Source: Sesamum alatum
Lineage: Eukaryota > Streptophyta > Magnoliopsida > Lamiales > Pedaliaceae
Length of the DNA stretch: 64,000 bases
Direction: 5' to 3'
NCBI GenBank assembly: GCA_034509735.1
Contig: JACGWO010000012.1
Coordinates: forward strand, 1,612,001-1,676,000
Both the position numbers and the translations under genes were made by a program. The notes below the pieces were generated by a model. It did not search any database. It saw only the letters and a list, made by a program, of their open reading frames with translations, and was not told the origin of the DNA. Below, in pieces: positions 35,181-47,258 of the stretch (positions within the stretch are counted from its first letter, which is position 1; every line of letters starts with the position of its first letter).

Positions 35181-35396
35181 TTTAATGAGGGCGAGTAAAT
35201 ACGCACTGCACTCTGTTTTCCTGGACCATGGTTTTTCCTACTGGGTTTTCCTTGTAGGTTTTTAATGAGGCAATATGTAATCTCGTATTAAAGAATGATT
35301 TACTATTTTCTCTTTACTAAGTTTTTATCCCTCGGGGTTTTTCTTAGTAAGCTTTTAACGAGGCATATCCTTAATTAATGAACATCCAAGGAGAAG

Positions 35397-35697
35397 TGTT
35401 ATGAAATTTAGACATTTGTGGATGTTCATCTCCATATCCTATACTCTTTACATTCTCTTATAAATTATAAACTCTTGTAATTCATCTCTTCTCATCAAAG
35501 ATAAGAATTCTGGTTGTAATCTTGGAGCCCGTAAATAGGCCACTTCATTTATTATGGTGATATATAAGGCGAAATGACATAAAAGTACTTTCTTGTTTCC
35601 TCTCAATTTTAATTCCTATATTGCTGTAATTTTATATATTTCATAATAATAATAGCTCTATTTATGTTTAATTCTGGAGTTCAACCATCAATATAAA
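35397..35697 (+). repeat. Probable 3' LTR of the truncated Copia relic
   Basis: It starts TGTTATGAAATT right after a purine tract (AAGGAGAAG) downstream of the RNase H relic, and ends near TTCAACCA. 'cttataaattataaac' at about 35456 may be its TATA region. Borders rest on the TG...CA rule because no partner LTR is in view. Confidence 0.5.
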
Positions 35698-35714
35698 TAG
35701 TCATATATTAGGAC

Positions 35715-36251
35715 TATTAAATATCATCCATATTTAAAGAGTTTGATGTCTCCCAAACTTGTGGTTAGGGAAGACTCCTCTTGTGTGAAGAGTCTGTAGT
35801 CCCCTACAGTTTGTATTAGGGTTGGACTCCTCTCGTGCACACCTATAAATAGGGTGGTTCTATGGAATGAAAAATACAATACTATTCGACGTACACTCTC
35901 CCAAAGCCTCTCGCCAAATACTCTCTCTGTTCTCTCTTGGAGTATCACCACAAGTCTCCGGGGGTTTAAGGCGTGTAAACTCTAGTGGATAGCTCTGGTA
36001 GCGATCTACGTGGAGCGAGAGAAGGGCGATCGTGACAAGGCCGAGAAGGTTCGTGCTAGGAGACACGTGGATTCGTAGGGCGTGCTTGCAGACCCAAGAG
36101 ATCGTAGGAAGCTTGTAGACGAGCCACAAAGATCCGAGTGTCAAAGTTAATTCCGCTGCGTGTTGAAATATCATACCATTGAGGTAATCACCGGAACTGA
36201 TTATGTGCAATATGTGTTAATGTGCTTCACATATATGCAATATTTCCTACA
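35715..36251 (+). repeat. 5' LTR of the non-coding LTR element (537 bp)
   Basis: Begins TATTAAATATC and ends TTTCCTACA. TATAAATA at 35844-35851 is the likely promoter. Relative to the right LTR I see one difference, an extra A in 'cccaaagcc' near 35891. Confidence 0.93.
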
Positions 36252-36252
36252 G

Positions 36253-36264
36253 TGGTATCAGAGC
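36253..36264 (+). promoter_or_regulatory. Primer binding site (tRNA-iMet type)
   Basis: TGGTATCAGAGC begins two bases after the 5' LTR and is complementary to the 3' end of initiator tRNA-Met, the usual minus-strand primer of plant Copia elements. Confidence 0.9.
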
Positions 36265-36849
36265 TGCTACGGCTTAGTCTCGCTTGATTTGCCTGATCAA
36301 TCGCGAAAGTCTTTTGTATGCTTGTATTTTTGAAAAAAATTCGTTTTTACCATGAAAGCATGAGTTTTTTTCGTTGATTTTTTCACCATATGTAGATCTA
36401 TTTGTGGAGATCATATAGTTAAAATTTGGTGAAAATCAAATGGGTGGTTTGTGAGAAAAAATCAAACCCTATTTTCTGAAAATCGTTTTCTTTGAAAAAA
36501 AACTGATCTGAATCTGTTGTTTTTTCCTAATTATTTTTATGCTATATTGTGGAGCATGAAAAGAGGTTCGAAATGGCATTTGAATCATCGAAAACGGATT
36601 TAAAATGAGTTAGATATGAATTTTTGAAGTTTTCGCCGGAAAATACGTTGTCGCCGGAAATTGGCCGGCGGAGTCGCCGGAAACGCGTCGCCGGCCCCGG
36701 AGACGTGCTGACTGGTTGCTGATGTTGCGCCAATTGGGTGCGGGTCCCATGATGGCTGACTAGGCGCAAATTGGGCGCTGATTCGGCACCAACTAGGCGT
36801 TGACTTGGGCCCAACTGGGTGTAGAGTTTAATGCCTCTTGGTTGGCTTG

Positions 36850-36880
36850 TGAGCCGAGCCGAGCCGAGCCGAGCCGAGCC
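36850..36880 (+). repeat. GAGCC pentanucleotide repeat
   Basis: Five consecutive GAGCC units within the leader of the non-coding LTR element. Confidence 0.85.
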
Positions 36881-38828
36881 TGTTGTTCATGGCTAGCTTA
36901 TGGCTGGCTCGCGGCTAAGGCTTTGTTTGGCTGCGGTTTTTTCCAGTTTTTTTAAAAATCCGTTTTCTCAATAAAAACATATATATATATATATATTTTG
37001 AAAATTTATATTTGATGGGGCGACCTTTTCGGGTTGTTGAAAATATTATTTTATTTTTTTTCTAAGTCTAAATATTTATATTTTCTCCTTTTTTTTGTGT
37101 TGTAGAAAATTGGAGCATGGCTTAGAAAATAATGTGTATTTATTTATTGCAATATTTGTGATTGCAATTTATGACATGTTGATTATTTATTATTGCAATA
37201 TTTTTGTGATTGCAATTTATGCAATATTTTTGTGATTGCAATTTATGCTAGCATATTTTTGTGATTCAAATATGCTAATAAGTGCTCCTATTACATGAAT
37301 GCATGCCTAGATAATTGCGTAATAGTATATTTTTATTGCATTCTTATTGAATATGTGCAATATGATTTTGTGCTATGAATATATCGACATTAACATTTGG
37401 GTGCTCATGCATTATGTGAGTATTTTTTATTATTTGTGGAGATAATTTGTGATATGGTGGTAATTACTGCGGTATCCCCAATTTTTCTAGATTGATGTAG
37501 TAGGCCTTGGATGTGATTTTTTTTAGCATAATGTAGTAGGCGTTACATCAATGTAATTTCATTTTTTTGAAAAATGTATTTTTAGGCCGTTTTTTGGAGG
37601 CCATGTAATTTTTTGTGGGGATATGTTTCGCTATTTACCACCATAGGGCCAAATTATCTCAACATGATGCACCAAATGTTAGTGTAGCCCATGCGGGGCT
37701 ATTTATTATTTTGTTTTATTCATATCGCTTATGACATGCACGTAGAATTTTTTTTTGACATAGAGTTATTTTATTCGTGATCAGTAAATAGTTTATTATG
37801 ACTTTTTACTCAGTGGGAGATGATTACTAGCCATGTGGCAAAATTTTCGATTCTACTGGTATAAAAGAAATAATAAATAATTTACTTGGATCTAGAATAG
37901 AATATCAGTACTATATTTTTTGCGCACACCTAGAGATCTTAGATTAACTCACCATTTTTCTGAGTCTATTAAATGTTGAGATGGATAATTGTCTAATACT
38001 GTCGCGACTTAGACGCTGACAATTAATGGTGGATCAAGAAAATATTTGCGCTTTTATTGGTTAAGCTGCAAACTAAAGAATCTCATTGGAGAGTTGTCAA
38101 GCTCTATTCTTGAATATGAGCTCACTCATCCTTAAGTTGCTAATTGAGTTGACTTATGGATATTTATGTGTTCAACCAAAATCGCCAAACTTGAGGTTTG
38201 ATTTTTTTTCGGTTGAAACACAAAAGAGATGCACTTGTTACTCATGTTGAACCAACTAAAGTGTTGTTGGATCAAACAAAGAGTAGCACGATAAGTGCAA
38301 GATTGAAAAACTTGATCCACGAGGTGATAATTGTATCATTTTTTTCTAAAGCAAGTGACACCAACAATTGTCATAGTGCTATGGGAAATTAGTTACTCCA
38401 CTCGTAATTGAACCGAGAGGAAGTTTAACTAAATAAATGCTCTCTCATTAAGTTTGTCAGAATCTCCAATTCTCTCCTTAGATGGATGGTAGATATGGCA
38501 AGACCTAGCACATATAATTCGAGATTGAGCAAAATGACTATTATCGGTATTGTGGCATAGCGCACAAGAGGAGGCATGCTGGAAGTGCCACCCCACACTC
38601 ATTTATTGATATGAGTTGTACTCTTCAAGAGTTATATAAAAAGCAATGGAGCTACTCTAAAGAGTTGTGCAAAAGGCACTAGTTATCCGATATAGTCTAA
38701 TCGTGTTAAGAGCACTCTTAGGACATTTGTTGTGTGTTGTGACTTATCCATCTTAAGATGCATTTTTTTACTATCATTTACATTTCTTCTTTCACTTCTT
38801 GTGTCATGGCATATGAGATTTTGAGAAT

Positions 38829-39065
38829 GACCATGTTAGCTAGAACAAACTATTTGGTTAACTCGCTAAAGTCGACCTCCCGGAGGAAGATTGTGTTAGC
38901 TAGAGGAGGCCACTTGGTTCATTCGCTAAAGGTTATTCTTCCTTGAGATTGACCATGTTAGCTAGAAAAAACCACCTGGTTCACTCGCTAAAATCAACCT
39001 CCCCGAGGAAGATTATGTTAGCTAGAAGAGGCCACTTGGTTCACTCGCTAAAAGGTTACTCTTGA
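38829..39065 (+). repeat. Tandem repeat (122-bp unit, about 60-bp subunits) inside the LTR element
   Basis: GACCATGTTAGCTAGAA recurs at 38829 and 38951, a 122-bp step. Within each unit a second GTTAGCTAGA block divides it into halves of about 60 bp. The shared core is 'gttagctagaagaggccac' plus 'ggttcactcgctaaa'. Confidence 0.8.
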
Positions 39066-42063
39066 TTGAAAATTTTTTCAAGCGAAAAGAGTTCGCTGGA
39101 AAAAAAGGAAGGTTTTATCAAACCACTAAAACTTGTCCAATAAATGAATGCGGACTTATGAGTATGAGGCATGAAATGATGCAATAGTATTTCTCACGCT
39201 ATTGATCAGTGCACCTTTCTCACTAGTTGAAAAGCGCTATTTTCAGCGATTTTTGACAAGGGTAGAGAATTAAAGGATGTGAATATCATGGTTCCATGTA
39301 CTGATAAGGAGCGAAAGTACCATGTCTGATTATGTTGGACAAATACTGAGGAATATAAAACTGCAAACGAATCAGGATTCTAATCTCTTAGCAGGCTGCA
39401 CGAGCTTGCAAAAGGAAAAGAATCTAACATTTCTAGAAATGTCTAGAATTTAAATGGCGCAAGACCATTTTGCATTTCACTTGGGTAGATGCAATTTTCG
39501 AATGCAGCCTACAACATGATAAAGTGCCTCTACGAAGTTCTCCAACTCTTGTTAATATGGTAGCAAGCATATGGCATGTACCTACCGAAGTGGCAAGATA
39601 TGAACAAAGGGTTCATGGAAAAATTAGTCGCGCAATATAGATCCCTTTAGAAGGGACCTTTTTGAGATCAGTGAGGTCAATAAAGTCTTAACTATGAGAG
39701 TGAAAGATTCTTAAGAGAGGCGCTCATTTCTCTGCAATGATGATGTTTTATTCATCTTTAGTTGCAAGAAATAATCGAAGCGACTCAAAAGTCAGTGGGA
39801 ACGTCTGACTAGAGAAAGGATTCTCAAATTCCACAAATAAGGAGTGAACATTAATAATGTTCCCCCTCGTCTATATGAGACTGAATGGGTATCCTCCACA
39901 AGTATTTGATGGATATTGATGAGTCAAGAATTGACTTCACATAACACTTCTGGTGGACAAGTGCTTAAAATTGATAAGCCTAATGACTAAGAACAAGGTT
40001 GATCTTCTATCTATGTGCAAGATCATTTTGAAACATGTGGTTTCTAAAAGGTCAAGTGCAAAGTAGATACGTATAAAGGTCAACTGACGGCGAAATATTT
40101 ACGCCCACTGAGGGGTGTAGTTTTGAGACATTCTCCTTGATGGTGAGATTTGTCTGAACTCGCCATAGCCTCTATCGCCACTTTCACCTAGGTGTTCCCA
40201 GCTGATGATAGTTGACATATCCAATTAAGTAGTGGACATGATGATCATGTGGATCTTCTAGTTAATTCTAGTTGTGGGGCAAGCGCAAGTTTGGTGCTTG
40301 CAAGCTCCATTTATAACTTGAATTATTGCCCATGTAGTGATAATATCGATTCCATCGAGCTATCATTTGATAGGCTTAACGATGATCGAGATGACCACCA
40401 GATATGTCAAAATTGTGAGAGAATTAGCTCTCATCCGATGCGGGCGAATAAGTTTGATGGCTAGAAGTGATGTGGAGATATCGCCAAATAGAGTGGCAGT
40501 CTTTCGCATGGACATGGAGCAAGTATGATGCATACTTAGTGTTCAGACACTAAAGTTGTATACATATCGTACTATCCTAATTGATACTCCATAACCACAG
40601 TGTTCTTAGTTAAGGGAGATGCCTTAAATTGAAAGAAGAAAAGAAATGATGTGTTCGTGGGCGCTGTAGAATGATTGATGCGCAATATGTGCGCACAACT
40701 AGTCCTGTGCTCAATAATTAGAATGGTGAGTAGATATCAAAGTGATCCTTGATGCACATATCGTGATGCAACAAAGTGATCTATGAAAGTAATCTAAGAT
40801 CAGACTAAAAACTATCTGGTCATGATACATATGTAATGCACATAGCGAAACTCTGTATACATTTGGGCGCCAAGTATTGTTGGAGGACCTAGTATACAGA
40901 TGCCAGATATTATTGATGCGCATAATCAATTGTTCTCCAACATGTTCTACGAGCGATATGAGCGCTCGTACCTTTTACCAAGCCTTGGTATTGATGAAGG
41001 CATGTTAGTGGTAAAGGATCATGTAGAACTTGATTCTTATGACTTGTGAGAACATAAGATTGGTACTGAATTATGAAATGTCACTAGGCCCTGATTGGCC
41101 CTCTCACACGGGTAATCGCCCTGGCGCTGCGATAGCGAGCAGGATGAGACTTGAAAGATCATCTCGCACTAGTGAGTCATGCGAATGATCACCTTCGCAC
41201 TTGAGAAGTGGGGAAGGACAATGTATAATGAATAGTCGCCTTGGCTAGAGAAGCTAAGATGAGATCACATATTTGATCGATTATGAAGTATGTCCGAACT
41301 TCATAAAAGGCCTATTATTGAGCTGAACGTGCGAACTACTAGAGGGCATTAAGAGAGTGACTGTCTTGTAGTGCGCAAGTTAGGCGCTTGGATAGCGACT
41401 GGACTTAGGTTCATATGATGTTGAGAGCTGTGACATGCCCAAGTTGAGTGGGAGCTCCATCATAGCATGTGATCATACTACATGTGCGTTAAGACGACCT
41501 ACAATGGGGAGTGACTGAATAGGTCCCTGCTTCGTCACTGTGTGAGCCCATACAATCCCTTGTACCCTTTGGGACTCAGGACCATGTCATGAGGCGTAAG
41601 CTTGATGATGCTACTTTAGCATGCTTTCCAATGGCCACGAGTGATGCGGTCTGTCGGAGCATGTCTAGGAAAGCTGTCAAGGCCAAACTGATTGATGTGA
41701 GAGGCCGAGGAAGAACCAAGTTGGTGACGCACTTATGTTCTATTGTTCATAGCCCGGGCGACTTAGTCGGAATATATCTGACTAGTCATGAACGTAGAAG
41801 CATATCTGAGAGGGTCAAGCATGCTCTATTTGTTGAGGGATCTAGAGATGCTTGATCAAGTGTGTCCACGAGGTTTGGGTACACAGCGAGTTTTTTTTGG
41901 AGTTGATGAGTTATGTTAGTATTGGTGATGACTTAATATAACTCTCCTCATGTTTTTCTCTTTTCTCGCTTGGTCGCACGCCTTACTCCCTGTATGAAAG
42001 AGGGGATGGGAGATGAGATATTTTGGATTGGAGAGGCTATGTCAAATATGTATGAGTGGGAGA

Positions 42064-42599
42064 TATTAAATATCATCCATATTTAAAGAGTTTGATGTCT
42101 CCCAAACTTGTGGTTAGGGAAGACTCCTCTTGTGTGAAGAGTCTGTAGTCCCCTACAGTTTGTATTAGGGTTGGACTCCTCTCGTGCACACCTATAAATA
42201 GGGTGGTTCTATGGAATGAAAAATACAATACTATTCGACGTACACTCTCCCAAGCCTCTCGCCAAATACTCTCTCTGTTCTCTCTTGGAGTATCACCACA
42301 AGTCTCCGGGGGTTTAAGGCGTGTAAACTCTAGTGGATAGCTCTGGTAGCGATCTACGTGGAGCGAGAGAAGGGCGATCGTGACAAGGCCGAGAAGGTTC
42401 GTGCTAGGAGACACGTGGATTCGTAGGGCGTGCTTGCAGACCCAAGAGATCGTAGGAAGCTTGTAGACGAGCCACAAAGATCCGAGTGTCAAAGTTAATT
42501 CCGCTGCGTGTTGAAATATCATACCATTGAGGTAATCACCGGAACTGATTATGTGCAATATGTGTTAATGTGCTTCACATATATGCAATATTTCCTACA
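42064..42599 (+). repeat. 3' LTR of the non-coding LTR element (536 bp)
   Basis: Matches the 5' LTR along its whole length apart from one single-base gap. The 161-codon frame on its minus strand is an accident of the LTR sequence; the same frame is broken by the extra base in the other copy. Confidence 0.93.
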
Positions 42600-42604
42600 A
42601 GGAC

Positions 42605-43361
42605 AATAACCATCAAATAATTAACATTTAGCAACCGACCATTACCTACTACTAATAGTCGACAATCAACTTCGAACGATAAATTTACCAATTATTATTA
42701 AAATTAAGACAAGAAAACCTCAAAATCTAAGCACCTTTGAGGTTGCCTTTAATACTATCTCATTAATTATTACCAAGTCCATAACTTTACGTGGCATAAA
42801 GTTAAGCCTAATTATGTCTTAAATTATATGATAAAGAAGGAGACAACAGCAGAGCTGCATAATTAAAGAAATACCACTGGATAATAAAAATGAATGTCTT
42901 GTCTGCAACTGGATAAGTATAGGTGCCAACTTTTGAACGTACACAACAAAATTAAATAATACTTCTTTAGAAAAAAATATATACCTATATTTTAAATGCA
43001 AAATAAAATGTCAAATTAATACTATCTAAACACGACCCAATGACATTGATGCCAACATTTAAACTTTGACCATGACGAATCGATATTTGTTTTGATTTTA
43101 CTTATGGTCAAAATAATTGTCATGTTTTGTAGTTGCACCTAATATTTTGACATCATTTACAAAAACAACGATCGGTATCGTTTCGTAGCCATAGGTAATT
43201 AACTTTTGTATTAATTTTTTTACTTTTCATGATAATTAATTACAACGAAAAATCATATTTGTTAATTTTGTGTTAATTCCCACCCCCGTCTTTTAAATTT
43301 GACAACCAATCAGAGTTATGGCATTTGATTTAACAATTAATTAGTTATAGTATGTTGTTAA
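42605..43361. other. AT-rich spacer, nothing recognised
   Basis: No coding or repeat signal that I can support. Confidence 0.4.
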
Positions 43362-43640
43362 TGAGGTCTAGCTCAATTGATGAAGTTGAAGCCCCATAAT
43401 TCTTAAGGTCATGGGTTTGAACCCCACTAGCGTGGAATGTTGTTCTACTTAATAGTAGGTGCAGTCTACTTGATATGCTAATCCTGCTAGCGTAGGATGT
43501 TGTTATTGAGACCTAGCTCAATTGGCGAATTGAAGTTGAGACCCCATAACTTTTAAGGTCATGGATTCGGACCCCACTAGCGTGGGATACTGTTCTACTT
43601 GATATGTTAATCACCTACTTGATATAAATTATTGTAATCG
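43362..43640 (+). repeat. Two tandem SINE-like units with tRNA-like A and B boxes
   Basis: Each unit starts 'gaggtctagctcaattg' / 'gagacctagctcaattgg', which fits a tRNA A box (TAGCTCAATTGG). About 45 bases on comes GGGTTTGAACCCC or GGATTCGGACCCC at the B-box place, followed by 'actagcgtggga'. Units start at about 43362 and 43507. This is the pol III promoter layout of a tRNA-derived SINE, not a functional tRNA. Confidence 0.7.
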
Positions 43641-44135
43641 ATTTTTTCAAAATAAATAAATAGTTTTTCGCTTCATTTAAAAAAAAAAACTTGATATGAT
43701 TGATTAGCATCATCTTGTTCTACTTAATAATAAGCATAGTTCTACTTGATATGCTAATCACCTATTTGATATGAATGATTAGCATTATTTGATAGAAAAT
43801 ATTTGATATGAATAATTATAATCGATTTATTTAAAATAAATAATAGTTCTTCGGTTCATTTAAAAAACTTGTTATGAATTATTAGCATCATTATATAGAA
43901 GATATTTGATATGAATGATTGTAATTGATTTATTCGAAATAAATAATCATTAGATAGAAAATATTTGATATGAATGATTGTAATTGATTGATTCGAAATA
44001 AATAATAGTTCTTCGATCAATTTTAAAAAGTTTGACATGAATGATTAACATCATTAGATAGAAAATATTTGATATGAATGATTGTAATCAATTTATTTAA
44101 AATAAATAATAATTCTTCACTTCATTTAAAAAAAT
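43640..44135 (+). repeat. Tandem array of the SINE 3' part
   Basis: Several units of 'cttgatatgaatgattgtaat-gattta-tt-aaataaataatagttcttcg' separated by 'cattagatagaaaatatttgatatg' follow the second SINE copy. The first occurrence at about 43613-43680 adjoins the SINE, so the array looks like amplified SINE tail. Confidence 0.7.
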
Positions 44136-44298
44136 AATAATTATAGTGTGTTATTACAACTTAATATTTTACATGAATGCTTGGAAAACTTGATGTTTCA
44201 AGGACATTTATTTTTTTAAATAGGAAACTCATCATTTATGGAATATGAAAAGTGTTCGATTACTACTTGTTTGACTGTTTTAATATAGAAGGGACGGG

Positions 44299-45146
44299 TG
44301 TAACGTAAATTTCGTGTTTCTGAATTTATTGAAACAAGAAAAATATTACAAATGATTTTTGAATTTAATCAAATATCTTGTGGGTGTGAAATCTCTAACT
44401 TAAGCCTGTAATTCTTTGCAATCTTCAATTTTGGTAACTTCGAAGGGGGAACTTGACGTTTTGATCTCCTTTGACGTTGACTTGGATCTTCAATAACGTT
44501 AATTGGGGGGTCTTTTGACTTATTCCTGAATTAAACGCTATAATTTTGGAAGACTTGACTTGAACTCTTTGTGTTTCTTGGTGGAATTGAAGTTTTGATA
44601 TTCCGACAAGGTGGATTTGTGCTTTGATAACGTTAATCCATGGGTCCGTTGACTTGTTCTCGAATTAAACCTGGGATTTGGATGATTTCCGCGATGAACA
44701 CCTTGAACTTTGCTTGAACACCGTGGATTCTCCTTGATTTGTGCTTGAGAGGATTTTGAAGCTTCTTGAATGCTCTCTTGCTTGTTCTTTCAATTGTTTG
44801 TGTGTGTCCTTAATTGCTAGAAAAGCACCCCTATCTATAGTTGTAGGGTGAAAGACTTTGCCATATTTACTTGATGACGTGGAGCGATTTGATTGGCCCT
44901 TCATGATTTGTTTGACATTTATTTTTCTAATCACAAGATGTGATCCAGAATTACCAAATCAGTGGTATTTGCTTCCTTTGTTGGCAAGGCAAGATTCAAA
45001 TTGCCTTAAATACTTTAATTTCATACAGGACAATATTTGAATTTATCCATCAATAAATATTTCATTTTATAAAAATATAAAATTGATGGAAAAATATATA
45101 TAGCACATGTCAATAAATAATTGATATTAAATATTGTCCGCCTACA
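44299..45146 (-). repeat. 3' LTR (left copy) of the gag-only element
   Basis: 848 bp, from TGTAACGTAAATTTCG to GCCTACA in plus orientation, aligned with the right copy over its whole length. Confidence 0.88.
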
Positions 45147-45240
45147 AATGCCCCCTCGAGACTTGTTCACGAATTGCAACAAAGCGAAAGAGTGAACATG
45201 TCTCGAAATTATTTCTTCGCGCGAGATTTTATTTCTTCCA

Positions 45241-45261
45241 CTTTCTTCTTCTTCTTCTTCT

Positions 45262-45318
<57 letters not shown>
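45241..45318. repeat. (CTT)n and (CT)n microsatellites
   Basis: About seven CTT units run straight into about 26 CT units. They lie in the non-coding part of the gag-only element. Confidence 0.95.
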
Positions 45319-45319
<1 letters not shown>

Positions 45320-45404
45320 AACATGCGACTGAACTTGAAAAATAAAATTTCAAGCTACCTACGTACCCCGTTCAAAGGATCAAGTCATAACGTAGTTCAA
45401 TCAT

Positions 45405-46045
45405 AAAAATATATAGATAGTTTAGACTCGTATCAAGGAGCCTTCAATTTTGACTTTGTAGATAGTTTATACTCATATCAAGGAGCTTTCATTTGACCTT
45501 TTTGAATTTGATAGATAGTTTATACTCGTATCAAGGAGTCTTCATTTGACTTTTTAAACTTGGTAGATAGTTTATACTCGTATGAAAGAGTCTTCGTTTG
45601 AATTTACAGACAGTTTATACTCCTAGCAAGGAGTTTTGAATTTTTAGATAGTTTATACTCATATCAAGGAATCTTCATTGGAGTCTTCATTTGAATTTAA
45701 ATTTGAGAGTTTATACTCGTATCAAGGAGTTTTGAATTTGAATTTGTAGATAGTTTATACTCGTATCAAGGAGTCTTCATTTGAATTTAAATTTGAAAGA
45801 TAGTTTATACTCGTATCAAGGAGTTTTGAATTTGAATTTGTAGATAGTTTATACTCGTATCAAGGAGTCTTCATTTGAATTTGAATATGGTAGATAGTTT
45901 ATACTCGTATCAATGAGTGCTTGAAGGAATTTCAGATGAGAGTTTAGATAGTTTAACCTCATATCTAGGAGCATTATTGACAGTTTAGGCTCTTATCAGG
46001 GAGCGTAATTGATAGGTTAGGCTCTTATCAAGGAGCGTAATTGAC
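45405..46045. repeat. Interspersed tandem array 'gatagtttatactcgtatcaaggag'
   Basis: Roughly a dozen units of 40-65 bp. Each has 'agatagtttatactcgtatc' plus 'aaggagtcttcatttgaa' with variable T/A-rich spacers. The last units ('acagtttaggctcttatcagggagcg') are diverged and reach the end of gag. Variable spacing and lack of unique spacers exclude a CRISPR array. Confidence 0.85.
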
Positions 46046-47216
46046 AGTTTTTAGTATGATGCGGCATCTTCTTTTTCTTGTCCATCTTCATCAGTGCCAA
46101 CATTAAGTATTCTTGTTCGTCAATATTCATGCTTATCTCAATGGCATGTGCACGGGTTGCTAATTCTCCAAAAGTTTTTGATTTGATTCCTTGAAGTATG
46201 TAGCAAAGTCCCCAATGTATTCCTTGGATGCATATCTCAATTGCAGAAGTTTCAGACAAAGTATCTTTGCAACTGAGGCTCAAATTTCTCCAGTTGTTGA
46301 TATAATCAATAACAGGTTCTTCCTTCCATTGGTGCGAGTTTGTGAGCTCGATCATGCTGACTGTTCTTCTGGTGCTGTAAAAGCGGTTGAGGAACTCTTG
46401 TTCCAATTGCCCCCAACTATCAATGGAGTTGGCTTCCAAGTCAGAGTACCAGTCAAATGCATTCCCTTTCAAAGATCGGACAAATTGTTTCACGAGATGA
46501 TCTCCGTAAGTCCCCGCATTGTTGCATGTTTCGATGAAGTGAGCCATATGTTATTTTGGATTGCCCTTGCTGTCAAACTATTGAAACTTGGGAGGTTGAT
46601 AGCCAACTGACATCTTCAGATTATCAATTCTTTGTGTATATGGCGTCGTGTAAGTCATAGTCAACTTAGAGCCTCCATCGAGTTTGTCTTTGATAGTCTC
46701 TATGATGAACTTTTTTAGTTGGTCAACGTTAATCAACCCTTCTGAGGAGACTTGCAACTCTTGTAACTTCTCCCTTTCATTAGTTTGTTGCTTTAGGGAT
46801 GTTTCGGCTTCTTCATGGCCCTCAACTTGTTCTCCCACCACATAACTGGTGTCAACATTGTCAATTTTGTTCATTAATTTGCTTATTTGAGAGTCTTGTT
46901 GCTAAACATGCTTTGCTAGACCCTCTATGGCCCTCGTCAAGCTTGCAATTTGCTCTTCCAAAGTTGTAGTATTTGTCACAATGACGGAAGCTACACCTGA
47001 TGTCGAGCGAGGAGTAGATGAAGAGGAGTCATCCTTCAAGTCTCCGTCGTCTTTGTTAGTTTTGCTAAGATGGAGTAGATCCTTCTCAACAACTTCATGG
47101 AAAGTAATCTCATGGTATGTTTGTAACTTTTTCGACATACTTCTGGTGATGACTCCGATACTGTCATTTGAACTTGAAGCAACAACTTTGAGCACCGGAA
47201 TCTTGTTGGCGGCCAT
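46017..47216 (-). pseudogene. Retrotransposon gag (Gypsy type) with three in-frame stops
   Basis: The start is ATG at 47216 (MAANKIPVLK). The same reading frame continues to 46017 but is broken by TAG at 46902-46904, a stop at 46578-46580 and one at 46551-46553. A disordered N-terminal part (MSKKLQTY, Ser runs, then LEEQIASLTRAIEGL, a coiled-coil-like segment) precedes the capsid-like domain: MAHFIETCNNAGTYG, LVKQFVRSLKGNAFDWY, LEQEFLNRFYSTRRTVSMIE, WKEEPVIDYINNWR. This is the Retrotrans_gag fold. No zinc knuckle follows before the final stop. All three stops need only one base change each from plausible Gln codons. Confidence 0.9.
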
Positions 47217-47258
47217 TGGAAACTTCAAAACTTTGACGAAGAGATGAGAGGTAGAGAT

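Larger units (their letters stand above)
35715..42599 (+). mobile_element. Non-coding LTR retrotransposon (LARD-type), very young
   Basis: Two near-identical LTRs flank 5.8 kb of internal DNA, and a perfect 5-bp target duplication AGGAC lies outside (35710-35714, 42600-42604). A primer binding site TGGTATCAGAGC (initiator tRNA-Met type) is at 36253-36264 and a polypurine tract GAGTGGGAGA is at 42054-42063. No internal frame exceeds 90 codons and none matches gag or pol. It must have been moved by proteins of an autonomous relative, probably a Copia element judging from the tRNA-Met primer site. Confidence 0.92.

Noticed and set aside
41589..41855. 88-codon frame in the non-coding LTR element
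   Set aside because: No similarity to gag or pol and no supporting motif; treated as chance.
42073..42558. 161-codon frame on the minus strand
   Set aside because: Lies wholly within an LTR, and the same frame is broken in the sister LTR by one base.
43362..43640. tRNA genes
   Set aside because: A and B boxes are present but no cloverleaf with paired acceptor ends can be drawn; a SINE-like repeat fits better.
45405..46045. CRISPR-like spaced repeats
   Set aside because: Units and intervals vary and the intervals are repeats themselves; the DNA is a plant retrotransposon.
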